Shown here in pieces: positions 1-6,553 of a stretch of DNA of 64,000 nt. Position 1 is the stretch's first letter. Each line of letters begins with the position of its first letter. Below the pieces are notes generated by a model. That model was not told the DNA's origin. It did not search any database and was given only the letters and a program-made list of their open reading frames with translations. The DNA comes from an uncultured Candidatus Saccharibacteria bacterium (GTDB lineage Bacteria > Patescibacteriota > Saccharimonadia > Saccharimonadales > Saccharimonadaceae): contig CAMZAD010000001.1 in assembly GCA_947304155.1 (NCBI GenBank), positions 186,001 through 250,000 on the forward strand, given 5' to 3'. Made by a program: the position numbers and the translations under genes.

Positions 1-270
1 GCTTTTGACGGTCTTATTGATGACGTTGCGGCTCTTGATGATTTCAGAGTAAGTTTTTACGAGGTTATTAGAGAGAGCGACGTCGTTATTAGTAAGTTGT
101 TTTGAGTTGTCTGAGATAAGGACGATGTTAGTGCTTGAATTATAAAGTGGAGTCTTGAAAAAGATTGAATATGCTTCGCCAGCACTTAAGACGACAACAA
201 GAACAGCTAGGATAATCCATAGCTTTTGTAATGCATAAAGCAAAAACTCCTTGATATCTATTTCTTCCAT
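1..270 (-). CDS. Polysaccharide co-polymerase, Wzz/YveK-like (partial, N-terminus only)
   Basis: The frame opens at the ATG at 270 and runs off the left edge, so only the first 90 residues are present. They show a short cytoplasmic start (MEEIDIKEFLLYALQKLW), one membrane span (about residues 19-34, IILAVLVVVLSAGEAYSIF) and an extracytoplasmic stretch with YNSSTNIVLISDN, followed by NDVALSNNLVKTYSEIIKS. This matches the first half of Wzz/capsular chain-length regulators, which set polymer length in capsule or exopolysaccharide export. The rest of the gene and any tyrosine-kinase partner lie outside the window. A sugar transferase that could feed the same pathway is at 34.2-34.9 kb. Family call is fairly firm; the exact polymer is unknown. 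Confidence 0.72.
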   Translation of the reverse strand, partial: MEEIDIKEFLLYALQKLWIILAVLVVVLSAGEAYSIFFKTPLYNSSTNIVLISDNSKQLTNNDVALSNNLVKTYSEIIKSRNVINKTVKS

Positions 271-295
271 AATATTCCCAATAAATATTTTATAT

Positions 296-324
296 ATTAT
301 ATCAAAAAATTGCTTTTCTGTCAA
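296..324 (-). promoter_or_regulatory. Sigma-70-like promoter of the Wzz-like gene
   Basis: Reading the minus strand, TTGACA (319-324) and TATAAT (296-301) are separated by exactly 17 bases. This is a full consensus match about 25 bases upstream of the ATG at 270. Confidence 0.8.
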
Positions 325-345
325 ATATGTTATAGATATGGAAAA

Positions 346-368
346 GGGGCCGACATGTTGTCGACCCC
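346..368 (-). terminator. Intrinsic terminator downstream of the 402-1127 gene
   Basis: GGGGCCGACA and TGTCGACCCC form a ten-position stem with one mismatch and a three-base loop. On the minus strand a TTTT tract follows. Confidence 0.7.
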
Positions 369-401
369 TTGAAATTGGGTTTTGGGCTTTTTACTCGAGT
401 T

Positions 402-1127
402 TTACCTGATTTCCGGTATGCTGCGCCAGAGGTCCATAATTTGGATATCTAGGATGCGATCTTGATTAAAGTTTGGTATTTCAAACTTTTCTTGTCGCCG
501 ATATCCGGCCTCTTCAAGCTTCTTGACGCTGCCTTTTCCCTTACAAAGATATGTATTTCCGTCTTTATAGACGAAGGCGACTGTATCGCCATTTTGGTTA
601 AAACGGCCGATTTTCTCCTCAAAATTTATATCGTGATAGAAATAGAGAGGATATAGTCGGTCAAAACCATTTTCTCCTTCGTAAGGTATGCCATCTATTG
701 GGATGACGATGGCGCGTCCAGTGAGTACATTTAAGTCTGCAGTTAGCCTTAATCCCTCGTACATTTGTCTCGTCTCTTCTGAAAACTTGAGATAATACAT
801 CATGTACGATTGTTTCAGGTACTCACTCCAGCTATCCTGATAGCTAGACGGAAAGCCTTTTTCCGCGAAAGGTACGTCGTAATTCCGTTGCTTGAACTTT
901 TCGTGAAATAGAATATCACGAATTTCTTCAGTATACGGGATTACGTAAGGTGTGTTCTCGTAAATGAAACAAATTTTGGCACAGTTGAAGCTATAGGTGT
1001 GGTCGTAACGACCGCGAACCTGGTTAAGCCTCATCTGCTCCTCGTAACTGAGGTCTGTCTCCTTTACGGGAATTGCGAGCTTTATAAGCTCATAAAAAAA
1101 TTTAATGTCTCTGATGTCCTTAACCAT
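402..1127 (-). CDS. Unrecognised 241-residue protein related to the two small proteins at 2.7-3.7 kb
   Basis: No known family is recognised. The ATG at 1127 follows a good ribosome site (AAGGAGGTGAT). There is no signal peptide or membrane span, so it is probably cytoplasmic. The N-terminal 60 residues (DIKFFYELIK... RYDHTYSF... YVIPY) align by eye with those of the proteins at 2679-3155 (DIKFLYEAIE... GYDFVFAF... YIVDY) and 3312-3749. The remaining ~180 residues are unique and rich in Tyr/Phe (MMYYLKF, RLYPLYFYHDI). It is transcribed alone, between its own promoter and terminator. Homology with the two small proteins is an inference from spaced identities. Confidence 0.75.
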   Translation of the reverse strand: MVKDIRDIKFFYELIKLAIPVKETDLSYEEQMRLNQVRGRYDHTYSFNCAKICFIYENTPYVIPYTEEIRDILFHEKFKQRNYDVPFAEKGFPSSYQDSWSEYLKQSYMMYYLKFSEETRQMYEGLRLTADLNVLTGRAIVIPIDGIPYEGENGFDRLYPLYFYHDINFEEKIGRFNQNGDTVAFVYKDGNTYLCKGKGSVKKLEEAGYRRQEKFEIPNFNQDRILDIQIMDLWRSIPEIR

Positions 1128-1174
1128 GTTTTTATCACCTCCTTCTAGAACAAGGCCAAAGTTGCATCACTGTT

Positions 1175-1203
1175 ATTATGCAACATGATTGCGAAAAAGT
1201 CAA
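1175..1203 (-). promoter_or_regulatory. Promoter of the 402-1127 gene
   Basis: Minus-strand TTGACT (1198-1203), a 17-base spacer and CATAAT (1175-1180). The -10 lies inside an inverted repeat (GTTGCAT...ATGCAAC), so the early transcript can form a small hairpin. Confidence 0.65.
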
Positions 1204-1274
1204 TAGCGTAACAGATAAGCGCTTATGGTTTTGGCATGAAAAAGACAGGACTTATGCCACATGGGCTGCCTGCC

Positions 1275-1451
1275 TTAAAGGTGCTGGACATCGGGATCCT
1301 CGCTGCCAGTGATAGGCTCATAGTCGGCCGGATAGCTAGTAATTTTGCGAATAAACTCCGCAACTTCCTCATCTTCCTGTCTCCGGATTTCTGCCGACAT
1401 TACGTCAACCAGGATGTCGCCGAGTTCTTTAAAATCTACCTCAAACTTGAT
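1275..1451 (-). pseudogene. 58-codon coding-like fragment without a start codon
   Basis: Minus-strand codons from ATC (1451) to TAA (1275) read as a plausible acidic protein (IKFEVDFKELGDILVDVM, then SAEIRRQEDEEVAEFIRK). The frame closes upstream at a TGA at 1470-1472 with no ATG, GTG or TTG between. The only internal ATG (codon 18) lacks a Shine-Dalgarno sequence. It is either a 5'-truncated remnant abutting the tRNA-Thr gene or a short protein using a non-standard start. The fragment fills most of the otherwise empty 1128-1497 interval. Confidence 0.35.
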
Positions 1452-1458
1452 TAAATTA

Positions 1459-1485
1459 AAAAAAGAAAGTCAAACTTTCTTTTTT
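1459..1485. terminator. Small AT-rich hairpin beside tRNA-Thr
   Basis: AAAGAAAGT-CAA-ACTTTCTTT with A and T runs on both sides. It could terminate the tRNA transcript on the minus strand. Confidence 0.5.
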
Positions 1486-1497
1486 GCCTTAATCTCA

Positions 1498-1573
1498 TGG
1501 AGCCGCGAGTCGGACTTGAACCGACGACCTGCCGCTTACAAGGCGGCTGCTCTACCAACTGAGCTATCACGGC
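1498..1573 (-). tRNA. tRNA-Thr(UGU)
   Basis: A 76-nt cloverleaf on the minus strand with acceptor GCCGTGA/TCGCGGC, encoded CCA, anticodon stem GCCGC/GCGGC and loop CTTGTAA, giving anticodon TGT. The T arm contains GGTTCAAGTCC. It reads threonine ACA codons and is one of two tRNA-Thr genes in the window. Confidence 0.95.
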
Positions 1574-1637
1574 ATGTTTCACATTATAACAAAGGAGTGG
1601 CATTTTAGCAAGAATAATCGCTTTTGGTCAAAAAATA

Positions 1638-1659
1638 CCCCTGCACTTAAGTGCAGGGG
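1638..1659 (-). terminator. Terminator of the 1674-2288 gene
   Basis: Perfect 22-base palindrome CCCCTGCACTT-AAGTGCAGGGG, followed on the minus strand by TATTTTTTG. Confidence 0.85.
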
Positions 1660-1673
1660 CTTTGTGGCGCCTT

Positions 1674-2288
1674 TTAATTGATGGCAAAGCTCTCTTTAAA
1701 AGGCCAGGGCCATAATGGCCTGTCTTCTTCGTCCATATATACCTCGTCCTCTTCGGTTTCTTTAACCTCCTTTAAGAACTTGCATATTTCTGGATTATTG
1801 AAGAGTATTTCATTTACGCAGTAGTCAAGGTTGCATTCAAGAGTTCGTCTTCTGATTTTCATTTCTCGTTTTTCAGAATATCTCACCCTCTCTACGGATA
1901 GTTTAGCTGGGTTTGGGTCTTCAGTAAGAACGATTTCCAATTCTTCCCCCCAACAAAAAAAGATAGGTTCGACAATCATAAATGATTGCCATAGTGCATT
2001 TTCTGCTAGGCCTTCCTTGGGTGACTTCAGCTCCCTACATGAGTAAATGATTGGTAAAATCGCGGAACTATTAGACAATTTCGCGAAAGATATTCCGTCC
2101 TGAATGAAGCGTCCAACTATGAAACGCTTTTTGTACTCATCTTCGGTGTCGTAGAGTTCGTCGCAGTAACCGTAGATTGTTCCGTCACGAAAAGCGATGA
2201 ACTCTCCGCGGAAGCCGATTTCCGGCTCGCTCCACTTGCCGTCTTGCATAAAATTACCACAGAACTTGTAAAGGGCTACCTCTCTCAT
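1674..2288 (-). CDS. Unrecognised 204-residue acidic protein
   Basis: No family is recognised. An upstream in-frame ATG exists, but the start at 2288 is chosen because GGGAGGTGG precedes it and because the -10 (2335-2340) lies between the two. The product starts MREVALYKFCGNFMQDGKW and ends with a strongly acidic stretch (KEVKETEEDEVYMDEEDRP) and WPWPF. No signal peptide or membrane helix is visible. The N-terminal half looks beta-rich (GEFIAFRDGTIYGYCDEL). It is a single-gene unit with its own promoter and a perfect terminator palindrome, like its neighbours. Confidence 0.75.
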   Translation of the reverse strand: MREVALYKFCGNFMQDGKWSEPEIGFRGEFIAFRDGTIYGYCDELYDTEDEYKKRFIVGRFIQDGISFAKLSNSSAILPIIYSCRELKSPKEGLAENALWQSFMIVEPIFFCWGEELEIVLTEDPNPAKLSVERVRYSEKREMKIRRRTLECNLDYCVNEILFNNPEICKFLKEVKETEEDEVYMDEEDRPLWPWPFKESFAIN

Positions 2289-2334
2289 GGGCCACCTCCC
2301 TATAGTGTATTTATACCGTGAGGTATATATCTGT

Positions 2335-2363
2335 TTTATAACATAAAAGCATGAATTGTGCAA
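2335..2363 (-). promoter_or_regulatory. Promoter of the 1674-2288 gene
   Basis: Minus-strand TTGCAC (2358-2363), 17-base spacer, TATAAA (2335-2340). The leader that follows contains a TATACC/GGTATA hairpin before the Shine-Dalgarno. Confidence 0.6.
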
Positions 2364-2419
2364 ATTTACAGAGTATTTGACAATAAAAAATAGAGTGCAA
2401 GCACTCATTTTTCCTAAAG

Positions 2420-2504
2420 TGGTGCTGGAAGTAGGACTCGAACCTACGAAGCCCGAAGGCGAGAGATTTACAGTCTCTTGTCATTGCCGCTAGACGATTC
2501 CAGC
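2420..2504 (-). tRNA. tRNA-Tyr(GUA)
   Basis: An 85-nt class II tRNA with acceptor GCTGGAA/TTCCAGC, encoded CCA and anticodon stem AGAGA/TCTCT with loop CTGTAAA (anticodon GTA). The extra length is a long variable arm (CGCCTTCGGGCTTCG region), as expected for bacterial tRNA-Tyr. Confidence 0.95.
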
Positions 2505-2590
2505 ATATCAGAGAGTTCGGCTCGCGCCAAGCACGCTCTGACTTCAATATTATAACAAAGTGTCGGCTGTTTTTCAAGCGTTTTTTCTCC

Positions 2591-2619
2591 CTGTTATTAG
2601 GGCGATGTTATGGTATAAT
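2591..2619 (+). promoter_or_regulatory. Promoter of the 2679-3155 gene
   Basis: CTGTTA (2591-2596), a 17-base spacer and a perfect TATAAT (2614-2619). Confidence 0.6.
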
Positions 2620-2678
2620 TAAAGAGGGGCAGGGAGTTTTAGTAACTAGTACTTTAGAAGGAAGAAGGTGGGGTTGGC

Positions 2679-3155
2679 ATGAAGATGATTGTTGGGGCAG
2701 TTCTCTTTATTCAGAATTACGACATTAAGTTTCTCTATGAGGCAATAGAGATACCACAGGAAGTTCTTGAGGAATTTACGGACAATCAAAAAAGACTTAA
2801 AAGTCAGGCACAAAATTTGGGGGGCGGGTATGACTTTGTTTTTGCTTTCAGGACCAGCGAAGCGATTCGCTGGCTGATGAACCAAGATTATATCGTCGAT
2901 TATAACGAAGCGTCTATTTGTAGAAAGGAGGAGCTCTTAGATACGATTGACGTTTTAAAACGAAGATATAATGAGGTTCTATCTCAGGGGGGTAGCGAGG
3001 CAGAAATTCAGGCAAAGTCGCTTGAGCATTGCATCAAAAGCTATAATCTGATGCTTCAGATTAGGGATGGCGAGCTTTCGTTTGACATTCCGACGATGGA
3101 GGATGCGAAAAAGCTTACTCCGAAAAAAGGTTTGCTTGGCCGATTCTTCCAATAA
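2679..3155 (+). CDS. Small lineage-specific protein, DIKF/AIRWL family, member 1
   Basis: 158 residues, no recognised domain and no signal or membrane segment. AAGGTGGGG lies upstream of the ATG. Residues about 13-30 (QNYDIKFLYEAIEIPQEV) and the block FVFAFRTSEAIRWLMNQDYI align with the protein at 3312-3749 (QHYDVMFILNHAE; FDIIFSNPDAIRWLDNQAYI). Both continue through a charged, probably helical region with a similar LDTIDVLKRRYNEV pattern and reach a shared SFDIP near the end. The tail KKGLLGRFFQ is unique. The two genes follow one another, each with its own promoter, which suggests local duplication. Confidence 0.8.
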   Translation: MKMIVGAVLFIQNYDIKFLYEAIEIPQEVLEEFTDNQKRLKSQAQNLGGGYDFVFAFRTSEAIRWLMNQDYIVDYNEASICRKEELLDTIDVLKRRYNEVLSQGGSEAEIQAKSLEHCIKSYNLMLQIRDGELSFDIPTMEDAKKLTPKKGLLGRFFQ

Positions 3156-3187
3156 AACGCTCGGTATTTCACGGGCGTTTTTTACTT
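3154..3187 (+). terminator. Terminator of the 2679-3155 gene
   Basis: AAAACGC (3154-3160) pairs with GCGTTTT (3175-3181), followed by more T. The stem overlaps the stop codon. Confidence 0.6.
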
Positions 3188-3210
3188 TCTTGATTCATTG
3201 TTGCGTAGTG

Positions 3211-3239
3211 TTTACTTATCGCTGAAATTATGGTATAAT
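3211..3239 (+). promoter_or_regulatory. Promoter of the 3312-3749 gene
   Basis: TTTACT (3211-3216), a 17-base spacer and TATAAT (3234-3239). The surrounding TTATGGTATAATTA matches the neighbouring promoter at 2.6 kb. Confidence 0.6.
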
Positions 3240-3311
3240 TATAAGTAGTATTGCACATTTAAATAAGACCTAATCTTTCCAAAAATCTTTAATAAGAAAG
3301 GGGGATTTTAA

Positions 3312-3749
3312 ATGAAATTAAAGATTGGGCAAAAATGGTACTTGCAGCATTACGACGTGATGTTTATCTTAAACCACGCCGAGAGGGCGCCGGAAGTTGT
3401 GCTAGATGAAATCTTTAAGGAGAATTCCTTTGTTAAAGGAGAGGACGATCTTAAGGACTATTTCAAGTTTGACATCATCTTCTCTAATCCTGATGCAATA
3501 CGCTGGCTTGACAATCAGGCGTATATTGTAGATTTTGAGAAGATGCGTTGCACGAAGTTGCAAGCGCTTGAAATTAATCGCGATCAGCTTCGGGTGGAGT
3601 ACGGCCAGATGTATTCTGGTATTGATTTTACGGAACACACTGAGGAACAGAAGTACAAGATTGCAAAACTCGTTCAAAAGATTAAGTCTCTTGACGCGGG
3701 TATTGATTTTCGTATGCACCGACTTGAGTTTGATATTCCAATGAAGTAA
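3312..3749 (+). CDS. Small lineage-specific protein, DIKF/AIRWL family, member 2
   Basis: 145 residues; paralogue of the preceding gene (shared YDVMFIL..., AIRWLDNQAYIVDFE and a terminal LEFDIP). The start has AAAGGGGGA upstream. No signal peptide or membrane helix, so probably soluble. The middle (about residues 85-130) is Lys/Gln/Glu-rich and likely helical. It may be cotranscribed with the short gene at 3782, only 32 bases downstream, because no terminator separates them. Function unknown. Confidence 0.8.
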   Translation: MKLKIGQKWYLQHYDVMFILNHAERAPEVVLDEIFKENSFVKGEDDLKDYFKFDIIFSNPDAIRWLDNQAYIVDFEKMRCTKLQALEINRDQLRVEYGQMYSGIDFTEHTEEQKYKIAKLVQKIKSLDAGIDFRMHRLEFDIPMK

Positions 3750-3781
3750 CTGTTTCAAAAAAAAGAAAGGGGGACAATGAA

Positions 3782-4066
3782 ATGAAACAGACAACTGGAA
3801 ATTATGCTGTGAATGCCCGCAGCGCAGCACGGATTAATTCCGTGGCAATGGAAGCAGTAAGGAGTAGTGGACAGTGGAAAGATGAACCGGCAAAGCCGGA
3901 GCGCGTCTGGTCCTGCCCTGCTGGAGTATCAAAGAGGGTCGCCAACCTCACTTTGAGGCGAGATGCTCTTGAACTAATCTCAGAGCAGCGACAGCTGACG
4001 GAAAAGGAGCAGAAAGAGATTGAGGAGATTAACACTGAAATCTCTAAACTGGTTCCGACCTGCTAA
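3782..4066 (+). CDS. Unrecognised 94-residue protein with C-terminal helix
   Basis: Starts at the second of two close ATGs because the first is followed at once by a stop; AAAGGGGGACA supplies the ribosome site. The N-terminal half is Ala/Arg/Ser-rich (NARSAARINSVAMEAVRSSG). A central VWSCPAGVSKR is followed by a heptad-like helix (LELISEQRQLTEKEQKEIEE) and a terminal Cys. Probably an operon partner of the 3312-3749 gene, ending at a strong terminator. No family recognised. Confidence 0.65.
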   Translation: MKQTTGNYAVNARSAARINSVAMEAVRSSGQWKDEPAKPERVWSCPAGVSKRVANLTLRRDALELISEQRQLTEKEQKEIEEINTEISKLVPTC

Positions 4067-4090
4067 TGTAGGTTTAGGTTTTTGAATTAA

Positions 4091-4126
4091 CCCGGGTAGC
4101 TTTTAAGCATAAAACCCGGGCTTTTT
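4091..4126 (+). terminator. Terminator after the 3782-4066 gene
   Basis: CCCGGGT (4091-4097) pairs with ACCCGGG (4114-4120), followed by CTTTTTC. Confidence 0.8.
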
Positions 4127-4382
4127 CATGGATTAAATTTTGTATAGGTGTTAGTTATTGAATTATTTTCAGATATCTTTATAGTCTGATATAAGTCTTG
4201 TCCTTTTTTCTTGCTAGAAAAGACGAATAAGCTTGACTTTTTAGGGGTTTTGTAGTATAATTATAGTCCAGGCTAAAGATATAAAAGCCTAGTATTTTAA
4301 GCGTTTTTAAAACGCAAATTTTAAAAAACTGAATAAAGAGTGTTCAAAATTTGTTGCCAAAACGCAGAAGGGAGGTGTTACT
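4127..4382 (+). promoter_or_regulatory. Promoter and structured leader of the 4383-5258 gene
   Basis: This gene-free stretch holds TTGACT (4233-4238), a 17-base spacer and TATAAT (4256-4261). A ~115-nt leader follows, with two hairpins: AGGCT/AGCCT just after the start site, and the perfect GCGTTTT-TAAAACGC. GGGAGGTG precedes the ATG. Nothing recognisable lies between the previous terminator and the -35. Confidence 0.7.
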
Positions 4383-5258
4383 ATGGCAACAACGCAGCTA
4401 AGAATTTTGGGAGGCAAGATTTTCTCCTATAACGATCGTAAGTTTGAGAAAATGTCGGCAGATGGACTTTTCTACTCTGGTAACAGATGGAGCGTTCAGA
4501 TTGTTCCCCCAACCATGGAAGAAGATGGCAAAATTATTTGCCATTCTGAAGAAAACTATCAGGATGGACTGGCAGTTTGTCACAAAGAGTTTCCGTTAAA
4601 GGACGGGACGATAGGCCTGTCGGGCGGGAACATTAAAACAAGATACGCTTATTTTAGATCGACTAAATTCCAGAAGTTCCTCGATGATTTCGGGGTTACG
4701 CACGTGAAATACGTCGATCCTAATATGGCATATCCTATGCTGAAGACTTTCAATGATACTTACCGTTGTATGCAGAAAATTTATACTGACGGTGATGTGT
4801 TTGAAATTCCGATGCAAATGCTCGACGCCGATGAGGTGCCTCGTCCTGGTGGAAACAAGAAACTATACAGGTGTGATTCTTGCTATATGGTTAGGAATGC
4901 TACCTGGGTAGTTGTGGAGACTGATAATCACTATATTGGTGGTGAAAATAGTACTAAGATCCTTTATACAAATAAGGGTCGAAGGCTATTGTCTCTAAGG
5001 GATGACAAAAATTTCCTTGCTAATTTACTGGCGCCAAAAGCGATATCGGAGATAAAAAATCCGAGTCCAATAGCCAAGGAAATAAAAGTCCATTGCTGGT
5101 CCGATAATGATGGAGCCAGCTTTGATTGGATGAACCCCCTCGTCGACGACGACTGGGCGAACGGGTCCGGTCAAAATGTAGACGAGATAATGGCTGAGCT
5201 TAGTGCGAAGCCAAGGTTCAGTTTTAAAAATTTTTTTAATCTGGCCCCCGGTAATTAA
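4383..5258 (+). CDS. Unrecognised 291-residue protein
   Basis: The ATG at 4383 follows GGGAGGTGTTACT. The protein begins MATTQLRILGGKIFSYNDRK and appears soluble and beta-rich with many aromatic residues. It has a CDSCYMV pair of cysteines around residue 162 and scattered others, but no clear zinc motif. The C-terminus is acidic (PLVDDDWANGSGQNVDEIM) then basic/aromatic (RFSFKNFFNL). It is a single gene bounded by its own promoter and terminator. No family recognised. Confidence 0.75.
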   Translation: MATTQLRILGGKIFSYNDRKFEKMSADGLFYSGNRWSVQIVPPTMEEDGKIICHSEENYQDGLAVCHKEFPLKDGTIGLSGGNIKTRYAYFRSTKFQKFLDDFGVTHVKYVDPNMAYPMLKTFNDTYRCMQKIYTDGDVFEIPMQMLDADEVPRPGGNKKLYRCDSCYMVRNATWVVVETDNHYIGGENSTKILYTNKGRRLLSLRDDKNFLANLLAPKAISEIKNPSPIAKEIKVHCWSDNDGASFDWMNPLVDDDWANGSGQNVDEIMAELSAKPRFSFKNFFNLAPGN

Positions 5259-5270
5259 CCGGGGGTTTCT
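5245..5270 (+). terminator. Terminator enclosing the stop codon of the 4383-5258 gene
   Basis: CCCCCGG (5245-5251) pairs with CCGGGGG (5259-5265), followed by TTTCTTCGTTTTT. The TAA stop at 5256-5258 sits in the loop. Confidence 0.75.
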
Positions 5271-5302
5271 TCGTTTTTAAGAAAAATTTTAATATGGAAA
5301 AG

Positions 5303-5322
5303 CCCCGGCTGGTTTGCCGGGG
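5303..5322 (-). terminator. Terminator of the 5362-6408 gene
   Basis: CCCCGGC (5303-5309) pairs with GCCGGGG (5316-5322), with TTTT on the minus-strand side. It is one of four near-identical terminators (loop AAACCA) after the helical-repeat paralogues. Confidence 0.75.
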
Positions 5323-5361
5323 ACTCTTCGTTTTTAAGGGGGTTTAAATAATGGAATATGG

Positions 5362-6408
5362 CTACTCCTCGAACTTTTCGAGAAGATCGTCATCAAGTCC
5401 TGCGGTTTCGAAGACATTATAGAAGTATTCCTTCAAGCCGTCGTCGATTCGCTCGGGGTCGATGCTTGCAGCAAGTACACCAACGTCGATAGTGTTGCAG
5501 CCAGCCTCTACTAAACTTGCCATCGCTTCGGCTTCTTCTGGTTTTCCTGAATAGCCGCATTCGGTAACAAACTTAGCTGCCAAGGCTTCGATGTCTCCAC
5601 CCGCATTAGTGAAGTTTTCGGTGAAATCCACGAAATCGCTAGCGCTGGTCGCTTCCAGGTTCTCCAGGATGTCATTCATTAAGAAATTATCCAAGAATTC
5701 CTGTAAGGTAATACACTTCGGTAGGTCGGTAAGGTCGTAGGCACAAGTAATGTACCCAACTCCGATGGTGTTGAGATAACGTTCCTTGTAGTCGTCGGGA
5801 TTGATATTCAAAGCACGCCAATCGTTGTAATCGAAATCAACGATGCTCTCAACGATTTGGTCGTTCAGGTGCTCGTCAACCCATTTTTTTACTTTTGCCG
5901 GGTCCAAACCGTATTTCTCAAATAACTGGAAGACTTGCAAAAGCTCTTCTGCGTCGTCTTCGTTGGCGTCAAGTACCTCATGAATGTAGGAAAATGCGGC
6001 ATTAATGTCGATTCCCTTTTCCATAAAGCTGACAAGTTCATCTTGGCTCATATTGGGGCTAAAGATGTAGCATGCCAAAATGTTGACGTTGGCTCCCATT
6101 TCGATGAAGCGATCCAAATTGCCCCTTACGAAATCGACGTCATCAATTTTGATGGCGAGTTTTGTAGGATTAATATCGGCCCCATAAGAAATGAGTAGGT
6201 CATAGTTCTCGAATACGTCGCGCGGTGCGAGTAATTCGGCAACAAGGGATGGATCTTTCCCTGCCTCCAGGAACTCAGCAAGATGATTTTTTGCGGTTAG
6301 ATTTACATCTTCAACCTCAAGTTCGTCACTGCTGTCAATTTTTTCGAGACATTCGTCCCAAAGCGCGTCCGTGGTGCAGCTTGGCACCTTTTTGATTACC
6401 TTTTTCAT
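5362..6408 (-). CDS. Helical-repeat protein, ankyrin-like, paralogue A (most divergent)
   Basis: 348 residues, very acidic, no signal peptide or membrane span. Degenerate repeats of roughly 27-35 residues end in ankyrin-like turns: LLISYGADIN, RFIEMGANVN, SFMEKGIDIN, LFEKYGLDPA. A long alpha-helical C-terminal part ends LKEYFYNVFETAGLDDDLLE. The repeat pattern and the (F/V)xxW(V/L) and YFYxVxxxxGL blocks are shared with the three upstream paralogues, so the set arose by duplication. Such repeats usually mediate protein-protein contact; the partner is unknown. The ATG at 6408 follows GAAGGAGGG. It has its own promoter, hairpin leader and terminator. Ankyrin-like is an inference from repeat shape. 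Confidence 0.8.
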   Translation of the reverse strand: MKKVIKKVPSCTTDALWDECLEKIDSSDELEVEDVNLTAKNHLAEFLEAGKDPSLVAELLAPRDVFENYDLLISYGADINPTKLAIKIDDVDFVRGNLDRFIEMGANVNILACYIFSPNMSQDELVSFMEKGIDINAAFSYIHEVLDANEDDAEELLQVFQLFEKYGLDPAKVKKWVDEHLNDQIVESIVDFDYNDWRALNINPDDYKERYLNTIGVGYITCAYDLTDLPKCITLQEFLDNFLMNDILENLEATSASDFVDFTENFTNAGGDIEALAAKFVTECGYSGKPEEAEAMASLVEAGCNTIDVGVLAASIDPERIDDGLKEYFYNVFETAGLDDDLLEKFEE

Positions 6409-6424
6409 CTGGTAACCCTCCTTC

Positions 6425-6534
6425 TTTTAAATTTTGCTAGCGTCCGTAGAGCCGACGCTACTCTATAGTTTTTACTATTCTTGTATTATAACATATTTTT
6501 GAAAATAAAAAAGCCCTGGCTGGTTTTGCCAGGG
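6425..6534 (-). promoter_or_regulatory. Terminator-promoter-hairpin cassette, copy 1
   Basis: Along the minus strand this interval carries a terminator for the 6554-7615 gene (CCCTGGC/GCCAGGG, 6514-6534), then ATGTTATAAT with the -10 at 6485-6490. Next come a leader hairpin TAGCGTC/GACGCTA (6438-6460) and the GAAGGAGG ribosome site of the 5362-6408 gene. The same arrangement recurs at 7.63-7.73 and 8.83-8.94 kb. No good -35 is seen because the terminator T tract occupies that position. Confidence 0.75.
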
Positions 6535-6553
6535 ACTTTTTGGGGTGAGGGTG

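Noticed and set aside
1345-1608. 87-codon plus-strand frame across tRNA-Thr
   Set aside because: Antisense to the tRNA and to the better coding-like fragment on the minus strand.
2311-2577. 88-codon minus-strand frame across tRNA-Tyr
   Set aside because: Reads straight through a clear tRNA gene and the promoter of the 1674-2288 gene.
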